This document shows, one piece after another, positions 21,804-28,951 of a stretch of DNA of 64,000 bases. The position numbers and the translations under genes were made by a program. Source of the DNA: Rhodospirillales bacterium URHD0017. Its GTDB lineage: Bacteria > Pseudomonadota > Alphaproteobacteria > Reyranellales > Reyranellaceae. Below the pieces are notes generated by a model. The model saw only the letters and a list, made by a program, of their open reading frames with translations, was not told the DNA's origin and did no database searches. The stretch spans positions 402,951 through 466,950 of the forward strand of contig FODP01000004.1 of assembly GCA_900110395.1 (NCBI GenBank), written 5' to 3'. Position 1 is the first letter of the stretch; each line of letters starts with the position of its first letter.

Positions 21804-22643
21804 TCACGAACGCGGCGGAACCGGCGGTCGACCGGTGCCGCTCGGCAGATCGCTGAAATCCATGCAGGTGCTGTTGAACAGGAGGTGCCGCGGGCGTTTG
21901 CTGACATAGAGGTCGTAGGGAATGGCCTCGGCCAGGACCGCGGCGGCCTGGTCGATCTGGGCACGCAGGGCAGCGCCGTTGTTGGCCGCCATCTGGACGA
22001 AATGATAGCGCTCGCCGCAATAGGCCCACGTCGCCTGGTGCACGTCCCGATGGGCATCGCGGACCTTCGCCCGCACCAACACGATGATGCCGACCTTGGG
22101 ATTCACCATATGCTCGCGCTGCAAGCCCAACCGGTACTCGATTGTGAGGAAGTGATCCGGCACCCGCGCACCCTCGGGGACAGCCGACAGAGGCGTCGCC
22201 TGCGACGTCACGTTGACGATCTCGACGTCGCCAGCGCCCTTCGACGTCGCCAGCCGCGCGCGCAACAGCTCGGTGAAGTCGGTATCCTCGATCGCGGTTC
22301 GCAGGAAGACACGCGTCTGATCGACGACATCCTCGCGCTGCGCCTCGTTGGCCCCTTTTACGCCGCCGACGATCGCGCCAACCCCCATGACGGCAAGGCC
22401 CAGGATGCCGCCGCCGCCCGGCAGGATCGACGCGCCCTGCTGCGCGCCGAGTTGAGCCCCTTCCGAGCTGCCGCGCGCGCCGAGCCTGGACGTATCGGCA
22501 TGCTTGAGTCCGGCGACGTCGCCGGCGATGGACGTGACATTGCGTCGAGCCGCTTCGGGTATGGGCGCCACCGGAGCCGGCGCACAGCCGACCGCCATCA
22601 ACGCGGCGGCAACAACCAAGGCGACGGCACGTTCGCTGGACAT
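21804..22643 (-). CDS. Putative lipoprotein, unknown function
   Basis: A 279-residue protein with a lipoprotein signal (ALVVAAALMAVGC, Cys20). A Gly-rich stretch at about 74-95 (GGGGILGLAVMGVGAIVGGV) could insert in or cross a membrane. Downstream is a mixed alpha/beta region with FLTIEYRLGLQREHMVNPKVGIIVLVRAKV and a Cys-containing TWAYCGERYHFVQM segment. A TCMDFSDLPSG motif sits near the end. It is probably a periplasmic lipoprotein. I do not recognise a family. It stands alone between the phosphodiesterase and a small secreted protein, all on the minus strand. Confidence 0.65.
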   Translation of the reverse strand: MSSERAVALVVAAALMAVGCAPAPVAPIPEAARRNVTSIAGDVAGLKHADTSRLGARGSSEGAQLGAQQGASILPGGGGILGLAVMGVGAIVGGVKGANEAQREDVVDQTRVFLRTAIEDTDFTELLRARLATSKGAGDVEIVNVTSQATPLSAVPEGARVPDHFLTIEYRLGLQREHMVNPKVGIIVLVRAKVRDAHRDVHQATWAYCGERYHFVQMAANNGAALRAQIDQAAAVLAEAIPYDLYVSKRPRHLLFNSTCMDFSDLPSGTGRPPVPPRS

Positions 22644-22747
22644 CGTCCAACCCCTGCATTCACATCGACAAGGGCTGAACTGACGACACCCGGACCTTAC
22701 GATGGCCGGTCCGCACTTCTACAGCAATCGGTTCGCGGCAGGCTGGA

Positions 22748-23125
22748 TCAGCTGCCCGGCTTCTTCTTGGTCAGCGGCCCTTCGAACTCGCAGTAGCCGT
22801 AGAGCTTGATCTTGGAGTCCCCTTCCTTGATCTGGCCGGTGACGTCCATCATGCCGCCGCCGCCGACCATGGCAGCCGTCTTGATGGCGCCGTCCTTGCC
22901 GAGCGTCGTCTCGAAGCCGCGCTCCGGCCGGCCCTCCTGCTGGAACCGGCCTTTGACAGCAGTGCCGTCGACCGTGACGTCGATCACCATCTTGTAGTCC
23001 TTGCACTTGGAGCTGCCGAGCACGTTCTTGCCCATGCCGGTCCAGCTATAGACGACCGGTTCGGCCTGCGCAGCGCCGACCACCAGCAGGCTTGCAACCA
23101 CTCCGAAAAATGCACCCTTGAGCAT
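22748..23125 (-). CDS. Small exported protein, unknown function
   Basis: A 125-residue protein with a clear signal peptide (MLKGAFFGVVASLLVVGAAQA, cleavage after residue 21). The mature part is beta-rich (YSWTGMGKNVLGSSKCKDY, VIDVTVDGTAVKGRFQQ) with cysteines at SSKCKDY and YGYCEFEG that could form a disulfide in the periplasm. GAGACGAGAACG precedes the ATG. The gene starts 15 bases after the alpha/beta hydrolase stop, so both are probably on one transcript. No known family is apparent to me. Confidence 0.7.
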   Translation of the reverse strand: MLKGAFFGVVASLLVVGAAQAEPVVYSWTGMGKNVLGSSKCKDYKMVIDVTVDGTAVKGRFQQEGRPERGFETTLGKDGAIKTAAMVGGGGMMDVTGQIKEGDSKIKLYGYCEFEGPLTKKKPGS

Positions 23126-23140
23126 CGTTCTCGTCTCCCG

Positions 23141-23923
23141 TCAGAAGAATTCCCGGATCGCCTTGAGCACGGCGGCTGGCTTCTCCTGCCCCACAGCATG
23201 CCCGGCCTTCGCGATCCGAATCAATTTCGATTTGGAAATCGCCTTTTTGAAGGCATGGCCATAGACCGGCGGGATCAGGACGTCCTGCGTACCCCACAGT
23301 ATCAACGTCCTGGCCGTTATACGTTGCAGGCGCTGGCCGAGACCGCGGTCGGGGATGGGGAAAAGGATCTTGCCCGCCATGCCCAGCCGGCGGGCGTTCA
23401 TGACCAGGAACTGTTTCAGGAATTCCGGGTCGTTCATGTCGCCGCCCGAGGCCAGGAGCCGGACGCCGGCTTCGGCGTCATGGAACAGCAACCCGGGCAG
23501 CTCGTAGGGCAGCTTGGAAAAGATATCGGCGATCGGATGGTCGTCGAGCCACAATCCCGCCGGCGCCAGCAGGCAGAGATTGGCGACCTCGGTATGGGCG
23601 ATCGCCGCCATCTCGGCCGCGATCATGCCGCCCATGGAATGGCCGACGACGATCGGCTTCTTGAGCTTGAGCGCCTCCAGCACGTCCAGGCCGTGCAAGG
23701 TGATGTCGAGCATGTCGCGCAGCCCGTCCTCGCCCGTCGACTGGCCGTAGCCCGGCAGCAACGGGGCGACGACGCGGTACTTGGTGGCCAGCGCCGCGAT
23801 CAGCGGATCGGCCGGCATGTGGCCGCCCGCACCGTGGAGATAGAGGAGGTCCCTGCCCTTTCCGGCTTCGACGACCTGGATACGCGTGCCCGAGGGTTTG
23901 AGGGTGAGAAAGCGGGACTTCAT
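23141..23923 (-). CDS. Alpha/beta-fold hydrolase
   Basis: A 260-residue alpha/beta hydrolase. The oxyanion region is LLYLHGAGGHMPADP, the nucleophile elbow is GHSMGG (Ser near 94), the acid is in ILWGTQDVLIPP and the catalytic His is in IAKAGHAVGQEKP, so the triad is complete. The sequence is of the meta-cleavage product hydrolase/epoxide hydrolase-like type that cleaves C-C or ester bonds. Its neighbour upstream is a luciferase-like monooxygenase, consistent with a catabolic role. The start at 23923 abuts a long palindromic repeat that separates it from the monooxygenase gene. Confidence 0.88.
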   Translation of the reverse strand: MKSRFLTLKPSGTRIQVVEAGKGRDLLYLHGAGGHMPADPLIAALATKYRVVAPLLPGYGQSTGEDGLRDMLDITLHGLDVLEALKLKKPIVVGHSMGGMIAAEMAAIAHTEVANLCLLAPAGLWLDDHPIADIFSKLPYELPGLLFHDAEAGVRLLASGGDMNDPEFLKQFLVMNARRLGMAGKILFPIPDRGLGQRLQRITARTLILWGTQDVLIPPVYGHAFKKAISKSKLIRIAKAGHAVGQEKPAAVLKAIREFF

Positions 23924-23982
23924 GGAGCGCGGACCTCCAGGTCCGCATCAGAGCCATGAGCGGACCTGGAGGTCCGCGCTCC
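23924..23982. repeat. Perfect 23-base inverted repeat with nested palindromes
   Basis: Bases 23924-23946 are the exact reverse complement of 23960-23982, separated by 13 bases. Each arm itself contains a palindrome of the form GGACCT-CC-AGGTCC (or its complement). The element fills the gap between the hydrolase start and the oxidoreductase stop on the minus strand and can fold into a hairpin or cruciform. A relative with the core GGGCCT-CC-AGGCCC occurs at 31241-31282, so it appears to be a dispersed REP-like family. Confidence 0.75.
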
Positions 23983-23996
23983 GAAAGACAAGGAAG

Positions 23997-25232
23997 TCAT
24001 TCGGCGGCGACGTTCAAAGGAACGGGCTCGTTCATCGGATGCATCCAGAAGCGGTCGTCGTGGTTCTTCCAGTCGGGCCACAGGTTGCGCAGATGCGGCA
24101 TCACCTTCTCGGCGAACAGGCGCGTGGAGTGGCGGACCTTGTCGTTGGGCATGTTGCCGACATGCATGAGGCAGAAGATGTTGCCGACGCGCAGGGTCTT
24201 GATCAGCTCCTCCATCTGCTGGCGCACCGTCTCGGGCGAGCCCGCGACGACATAGCGGCCGTCCAACAGGTCCTTCCAGGCCATGTTGGGATAGTCGCGT
24301 GCGGCAGCCTGGGTGAATTGCGACAGCGCGCCGGTCTGGATGGTCTTGATGGTGCGGTAGCCCGGCGCGTCGGCGAAGCCCGGATAGACGTGCAGGCAGC
24401 GATTGTAGAAATAGTTCACATGCGGCCAATACAGCCGCTCGGCCTCGGCATCGGTATCGGCCACGCAGATCACCTGGGCGAACCCTGCGCGGTAGGGCGA
24501 TTCGTCGGCCTTGCGCTCGGCGACGCGCTTCCAGTAGCCCTCCATCAGGAGCTTGGCGCGCAGGTAGCCCGAGTAGCTGAGGTAAGAATACGAATAGGTG
24601 TTGTCGAGGCAGAAGTCGTAGGTTTCGACCGAGCCGCCGCCGGGAATGAAGATCGGCGGTGCCGGCCGCTGGATGGGCTTGGGCCAGCAATTGACGTAGC
24701 GCAGCTTGGTGTAGCGGCCGTTGAAGGCAAACGGCTCGTCGGCCGCCCACGCCTTGCGGATGAGCTCATGCGCCTCGGCGTATTTCTCGCGGGTCAGCGC
24801 CGGGATCGTGCCGTAAGCGTAGTTGGTGTCCATCGAGGTGCCGACCGGGAAGCCCGCGACCAGCCGGCCGCCCGACAGCACGTCGAGCATGGCGAACTCC
24901 TCGGCCACGCGCAGCGGTGGATTGTAGAGCGCGATCGAGTTGCCCAGCACGACCAGCGCCGCCTTGGACGTCCGGCGCGTCAATGTCGCCGCCATGATGT
25001 TGGGCGACGGCATCAGCCCGTAGGCATTGGCGTGGTGCTCGTTGACGCCGATGCCGTCGAAACCCACCTGCTCGGCATATTCGAGCTGGTCGAGATACTG
25101 GTGATAGGCGATGTGGCCGAGCTCGGGCTCGTACATGCGGCTGGGCAGGTCGACCCAGACCGAGCGGTGCTTCTGCCGGAAGTCGTCCGGCATGTGCGGC
25201 CAGGGCATCAGATGGAACCAGGTGAATTTCAT
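23997..25232 (-). CDS. LLM class flavin-dependent oxidoreductase (bacterial luciferase-like)
   Basis: A 411-residue luciferase-like monooxygenase, cytosolic, that uses reduced FMN or F420 and oxygen. Seen: N-terminal MKFTWFHLMPWPHMPDDF, GFDGIGVNEHHANAYGLMPSPNIMAATL (a highly typical barrel segment), NSIALYNPPLRVAEEFAMLDVLSGGRLVAGFPVG, and the GRYTKLRYVNCWPKPIQRPAPPIFIPGGGS region. The family oxidises alkanes, aldehydes, sulfonates and many others; the exact substrate is not readable. It is upstream of the alpha/beta hydrolase and probably cotranscribed with it despite the palindromic repeat between them. It is divergent from an amidohydrolase gene. Confidence 0.88.
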   Translation of the reverse strand: MKFTWFHLMPWPHMPDDFRQKHRSVWVDLPSRMYEPELGHIAYHQYLDQLEYAEQVGFDGIGVNEHHANAYGLMPSPNIMAATLTRRTSKAALVVLGNSIALYNPPLRVAEEFAMLDVLSGGRLVAGFPVGTSMDTNYAYGTIPALTREKYAEAHELIRKAWAADEPFAFNGRYTKLRYVNCWPKPIQRPAPPIFIPGGGSVETYDFCLDNTYSYSYLSYSGYLRAKLLMEGYWKRVAERKADESPYRAGFAQVICVADTDAEAERLYWPHVNYFYNRCLHVYPGFADAPGYRTIKTIQTGALSQFTQAAARDYPNMAWKDLLDGRYVVAGSPETVRQQMEELIKTLRVGNIFCLMHVGNMPNDKVRHSTRLFAEKVMPHLRNLWPDWKNHDDRFWMHPMNEPVPLNVAAE

Positions 25233-25321
25233 CGGCGTGCTCCGTTGCCACCATTGTACGGCACCGGCGCTGGCCGTCGAGGTGCGCGCCCGATATCGTA
25301 GTGCGAACCAGCGGGGAAAAA

Positions 25322-26089
25322 ATGACTGCCGGCCAACGCCGCCTGTTCGACGGCCATTGCCACATCATCGACCATCGTTTCCCGATCGTCGCCAACCAGG
25401 GCTACGTGCCGCCGGCGTTTCCGCTGGAGGCCTATCTTGCCGAAGCAAAGCCGCTCGGCGTCGCGGCGGGCGCGATCGTCTCGGGCTCGTTCCAGGCCAA
25501 CGACCAGACCTACCTGATGGATGTGCTGCCGAGGCTGGGCCCGGGCTGGGTGGGCGTGACGCAGATCCCGCATGACCATCCCGATGCGGAGATCGCCAAG
25601 CTCGGCGCGATCGGGGTGCGCGCCGTGCGCTTCAACATGTTCCGCGGCCGCATCGACAGCGTCGACGACATCGTGGCGCTCGCCACACGCTGCCATGCGG
25701 TCGCGGGCTGGCATGCCGAGATCTATGCCGATGCCGCGGCCCTCGCGCCGCATGTGGCCGCGCTCACGAAGCTGCCGCAGCTCAGCATCGACCATCTCGG
25801 CATGACCGAGGCGGGACTGCCGGTGCTGCTCGAGCTGGTGGCCGCCGGCTGCAAGGTGAAGGCGACCGGCTTCGGCCGTGTGCAGATGGATGTCGCCAAG
25901 GCGCTGGAGCGGATCGCGGCGGCCAATCCGGATGCTCTGGTGTTCGGCACCGACCGCCCCTCGACGCGCGCCAAGCGGCCCTTCACGCCGGGCGACATCG
26001 ATCTCGTGGAGAACACGCTGGGCGCGGAGCTCGCGCACAAGGCGTTCTGGACCAATCCGCTGGCGCTCTACCGCGTCAGCGGCCTGTGA
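25322..26089 (+). CDS. Amidohydrolase (2-pyrone-4,6-dicarboxylate hydrolase-like TIM barrel)
   Basis: A 255-residue metal-dependent hydrolase. It has the first metal pair in FDGHCHIID (residues about 9-17), VRAVRFNMFRGR, AGWHAEIYAD, a third histidine in LSIDHLGMTE and the catalytic aspartate in LVFGTDRPST. This arrangement fits the amidohydrolase_2 family, which includes lactonases of aromatic catabolism. I start at ATG 25322, preceded by GGGGAAAAA; a GTG at 25301 in the same frame is possible. It overlaps the convergent enoyl-CoA hydratase gene by 14 bases. Confidence 0.83.
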   Translation: MTAGQRRLFDGHCHIIDHRFPIVANQGYVPPAFPLEAYLAEAKPLGVAAGAIVSGSFQANDQTYLMDVLPRLGPGWVGVTQIPHDHPDAEIAKLGAIGVRAVRFNMFRGRIDSVDDIVALATRCHAVAGWHAEIYADAAALAPHVAALTKLPQLSIDHLGMTEAGLPVLLELVAAGCKVKATGFGRVQMDVAKALERIAAANPDALVFGTDRPSTRAKRPFTPGDIDLVENTLGAELAHKAFWTNPLALYRVSGL

Positions 26090-26906
26090 ACGTGGGCGTG
26101 CGCTTCTCCAGGAAGGCTTCTATGCCTTCCTTCATGTCCTCGGTCTGCATCAGCGGCAGGAGCTGCAGGAAGACATGATGGACATGCTCGTTGAAGGGCT
26201 CGTTCCACGCCATGCGCATCATGCGCTTGGCGGCCTGGATGGCGAGCGGCGCATTGGCCGCGATCTCGAGCGCCAGTTCTCGCGCCGCGCCCATCACTTC
26301 GGCGTCGGGGATAACCTTGTTCACCAGGCCTATCTCCAGTGACTGCGCCGCGCTGAGCGTGCGGCCGGTGAAGATCAGCTCGGCCGCCTTCGCCCAGCCG
26401 AGCATGCGCGGCAAATACCAGGTGCCGCCCGACTCCGGCAGCACGCCGCGCTTGGCATAGGAAGCGGCAAGCTTCGCCGACTGCGCCATGACGCGAATGT
26501 CGGCGCCCAGCGCCAGGTCGAGCCCATAGCCCGCCGCCGAGCCGTTCAGCGCGGCGATCACCGGCTTGTCCATGGCATGCAACACCGGCGGCGGCGTGTT
26601 GCGCAGGTCGATGTTGGTCGGCGTGGCGCCCGAGCCGACGCTGAGATTGTCGGTACCCTTGCTCTGCGCCTCGAGATTGAGGCCGGCGCAGAAGGCGCGG
26701 CCCGTGCCGGTCAGGATGACGACCCGCACGTCGCTATTCTCGTTGGCTCGCACCAGCGCATCGGTCAGCTGCCTGAGCATCGGGCCGGAAATCGTGTTCA
26801 TGCGCTGCGGCGCGTTCAGCGTGATGGTGGCGATGGCGCCGTCGACGCCGTACAGCAACTCCTCCGGCATTACCGAAGCTGCGGGCTGGGCCGCAAACTG
26901 GCTCAT
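26076..26906 (-). CDS. Enoyl-CoA hydratase/isomerase family protein
   Basis: A 276-residue crotonase-fold enzyme that probably hydrates enoyl-CoA thioesters. The oxyanion segments are RAFCAGLNLEAQ and ALNGSAAGYGLDLALGADIRV, and a catalytic-type glutamate is present in KRGVLPESGGTWYLPR. The second acidic residue region reads TLSAAQSLEIGLVNKV. It is divergent from the threonine aldolase gene with 54 bases between starts. Substrate chain is unknown. The 3' end overlaps the convergent amidohydrolase by 14 bases. Confidence 0.9.
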   Translation of the reverse strand: MSQFAAQPAASVMPEELLYGVDGAIATITLNAPQRMNTISGPMLRQLTDALVRANENSDVRVVILTGTGRAFCAGLNLEAQSKGTDNLSVGSGATPTNIDLRNTPPPVLHAMDKPVIAALNGSAAGYGLDLALGADIRVMAQSAKLAASYAKRGVLPESGGTWYLPRMLGWAKAAELIFTGRTLSAAQSLEIGLVNKVIPDAEVMGAARELALEIAANAPLAIQAAKRMMRMAWNEPFNEHVHHVFLQLLPLMQTEDMKEGIEAFLEKRTPTFTGR

Positions 26907-26960
26907 GTTTCCTCCACCTGCCGATTGCGTCTATGGTGGCGCAGGAGAACCCGACACGCC

Positions 26961-28004
26961 ATGCAAAACCGTTTCATCGATCTCTACAGCGACACCAAGA
27001 CCAAGCCCTCGCCCGGCATGCGGAAGGCCATGGCCGACGCCGAAGTCGGCGACGAACAAAAGATGGAAGACCCCACGGTCAACCGGTTGCGCGAGCGCGT
27101 CAGCGAGCTTTTGGGCAAGGAAGACTCGCTCTTCCTGCCGAGCGGCACCATGGCCAACCAGATCGCCATCCGCGTCCACTGCCGGCTGGGCGACGAGGTG
27201 ATCGCCGACCGCACCGCCCACATCATCAATGCCGAGACCGGCGGCCCGGCCGCCAATTCCGGCGTCATGATCCGCGCGATCGAAGGCCCCAACGGCGTGT
27301 TCACCGGCGAGCAGGTCAAGGCCGCGTTGCGCGATCCCAACAGCCGCAACGCCCCGCGCTCGCGCCTGGTGTCGATCGAGAACACGTCCAACGGCGGCTT
27401 CGGCACGGTATGGCCGCTCGCCACCATGCAGGGTGTGGCCAAGGTGGCGCGCGACGCCGGCGTCGCCCTGCACATGGACGGTGCGCGTCTCTGCAACGCG
27501 TCTGTGAAATCCGGCGTCAAGGCCAGCGACTACGCAGCCAGCGTCGATTCGCTGTGGCTCGACTACACCAAGGGCCTGGGCGCACCGGTCGGCGCCAGCA
27601 TCGCGGGCTCCAAGGAGTTCATCAAGGAAGCCTGGCGCCAGAAGCAGATGCTGGGCGGCTCGATGCGCCAGTCGGGCGTCATCGCCGCCGCCGCACTCTA
27701 CGCGCTCGACAACAACTGGGACCGGCTCGCCGAGGACCACGACAATGCGCGCCACCTCTCCCAGGGGCTGGCCAACATCAAGGGCATCCAGATCGACGTG
27801 CCGCGCATGGAGACCAACCTGGTGTTTTTCGAGATCACCAAGCCCGGCTGGACGTCGGCCAAGCTGGTCGATGCCTGCCGCGAGCGCGGCGTCGGCATCG
27901 GCGCCAACACGGCGACCCGCATCCGCGCCGTGACGCATCTCGACGTCAATCGTCAGGACATCGACAGCGCGCTGAAGGTGATCAGCGACGCGCTGGCCGC
28001 ATAG
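26961..28004 (+). CDS. Threonine aldolase family PLP enzyme (beta-eliminating lyase domain)
   Basis: A 347-residue fold-type I PLP enzyme of the low-specificity L-threonine aldolase family, which cleaves threonine or beta-hydroxy amino acids to glycine and an aldehyde. Features are IDLYSDTKTKPSPGMRKAMADAEVGDEQ, LFLPSGTMANQIAI, HMDGARLCNA (cofactor-binding Asp) and the PLP lysine in SLWLDYTKGLGAPVG. The ATG at 26961 follows AGGAG at a rather long 14-base distance. It is downstream of and divergent from the enoyl-CoA hydratase. No operon partner follows on the plus strand. Confidence 0.9.
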   Translation: MQNRFIDLYSDTKTKPSPGMRKAMADAEVGDEQKMEDPTVNRLRERVSELLGKEDSLFLPSGTMANQIAIRVHCRLGDEVIADRTAHIINAETGGPAANSGVMIRAIEGPNGVFTGEQVKAALRDPNSRNAPRSRLVSIENTSNGGFGTVWPLATMQGVAKVARDAGVALHMDGARLCNASVKSGVKASDYAASVDSLWLDYTKGLGAPVGASIAGSKEFIKEAWRQKQMLGGSMRQSGVIAAAALYALDNNWDRLAEDHDNARHLSQGLANIKGIQIDVPRMETNLVFFEITKPGWTSAKLVDACRERGVGIGANTATRIRAVTHLDVNRQDIDSALKVISDALAA

Positions 28005-28007
28005 CGA

Positions 28008-28148
28008 TCAGGCCGCCCGGGGTTTCTTTTTCGGCGAGGGTTTCGCCTGGCTCTTGCCCGGCGCGCTGCTGGGCTGCGGCCGTCGGGCAAGCAACCGTCG
28101 GAGGACGGCTTGGAAGGCGGGATTGCGGTTCGGCGGCGGCTCGGACAT
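28008..28148 (-). CDS. Very small basic Pro/Lys-rich protein
   Basis: A 46-residue open frame (MSEPPPNRNPAFQAVLRRLL followed by a Lys/Pro/Ala-rich tail ending KKKPRAA) lies between the aldolase stop and the LysE gene on the minus strand. AGGGG stands about 12 bases before the ATG at 28148. The structured-looking N-terminal helix and strongly basic tail are unlike a random frame, but evidence is thin. I do not recognise a family. The frame can be extended to 28190. Confidence 0.4.
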   Translation of the reverse strand: MSEPPPNRNPAFQAVLRRLLARRPQPSSAPGKSQAKPSPKKKPRAA

Positions 28149-28197
28149 GGCGGATGACCCCTCGTCCCGTGGAAAGCCCAGCTCTAGCAACGCAATA

Positions 28198-28830
28198 CTA
28201 CGATATCGGTCTCCCGGCGTCGGCCAAAACCTTGCCGCCGAGGCCGATGAAGCAGACGCCTGCTGCCCGCTCGATCCAGTGCCTCGCCCGCTGGAAGCGG
28301 CGCATCACCGGACCGGAGGACATGAACAGGCTGACACAGGAATACCAGACCAGGGACGATGCCGTCACGAGCCCGATCATCAGGACCATCAGCCAGGTCG
28401 GCGTCGAGGCCGTGACCGCCGTGGCAAAGACGCTGGCAAACAGCACGATCGCCTTGGGGTTGGTCAGCGTCACCAGGAAGCCGAACAGGATCGCACGCCT
28501 GCCGGCCGGCCGGCTCGGTTGCTGGTCGAGGTCGATCGTCTGGGGCTTGGCCCGCAGAAGTTTTATGCCGAGGTAGGCGAGATAGCAGCCGCCCAGGACA
28601 CGCACCGTCCAGGTAAGCCACTGGTACTCCGCCAGGATGGCCGACAAGCCAAGCAGGCTGAGAGTGGCGTACATGCAGAGGCCGGTCGACACGCCGAGCG
28701 TCGTCAGCAGGCCGGCGCGCGTTCCATGCGTCATCGACGAGCGCACGACGGCGACGAAATCCGGGCCCGGCAGGATGAGGGCCGGAATGAAGACGGCGAA
28801 GACGCTGATCAGGACCAGGGCATAATCCAT
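28198..28830 (-). CDS. LysE family amino acid/metabolite exporter
   Basis: A 210-residue inner-membrane protein with the six-helix LysE/RhtB layout. Helix 1 is MDYALVLISVFAVFIPALILPGPDFVAVV (the PGPD motif is characteristic). It is followed by GTRAGLLTTLGVSTGLCMYATLSLLGLSAIL, RVLGGCYLAYLGIKLL, and the GFLVTLTNPKAIVLFASVF helix with the conserved NPK. The start at 28830 places helix 1 at the very N-terminus; a longer frame to 28881 adds a non-hydrophobic leader. Family members export amino acids or homoserine lactones; the substrate is unknown. Confidence 0.9.
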   Translation of the reverse strand: MDYALVLISVFAVFIPALILPGPDFVAVVRSSMTHGTRAGLLTTLGVSTGLCMYATLSLLGLSAILAEYQWLTWTVRVLGGCYLAYLGIKLLRAKPQTIDLDQQPSRPAGRRAILFGFLVTLTNPKAIVLFASVFATAVTASTPTWLMVLMIGLVTASSLVWYSCVSLFMSSGPVMRRFQRARHWIERAAGVCFIGLGGKVLADAGRPIS

Positions 28831-28951
28831 GGCGACTGAGTTGCCATGTCCTCGGCTCGGCTGCAAGGCGGCGAATGCCAAGAACAGGAGTAATCCGAAC
28901 CCAAGATTTCATCGTCACGGCTCGCCGGCAAAAGCCGGTATACCCGACGTC

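Noticed and set aside
23924-23982. Insertion sequence ends or an attachment site
   Set aside because: The inverted repeat has only 13 bases between its arms and no transposase or integrase nearby; a REP-like or terminator hairpin is more likely.
26577-26960. N-terminal extension of the threonine aldolase gene
   Set aside because: The extra residues are antisense to the enoyl-CoA hydratase and unlike the family; the protein starts naturally at 26961.
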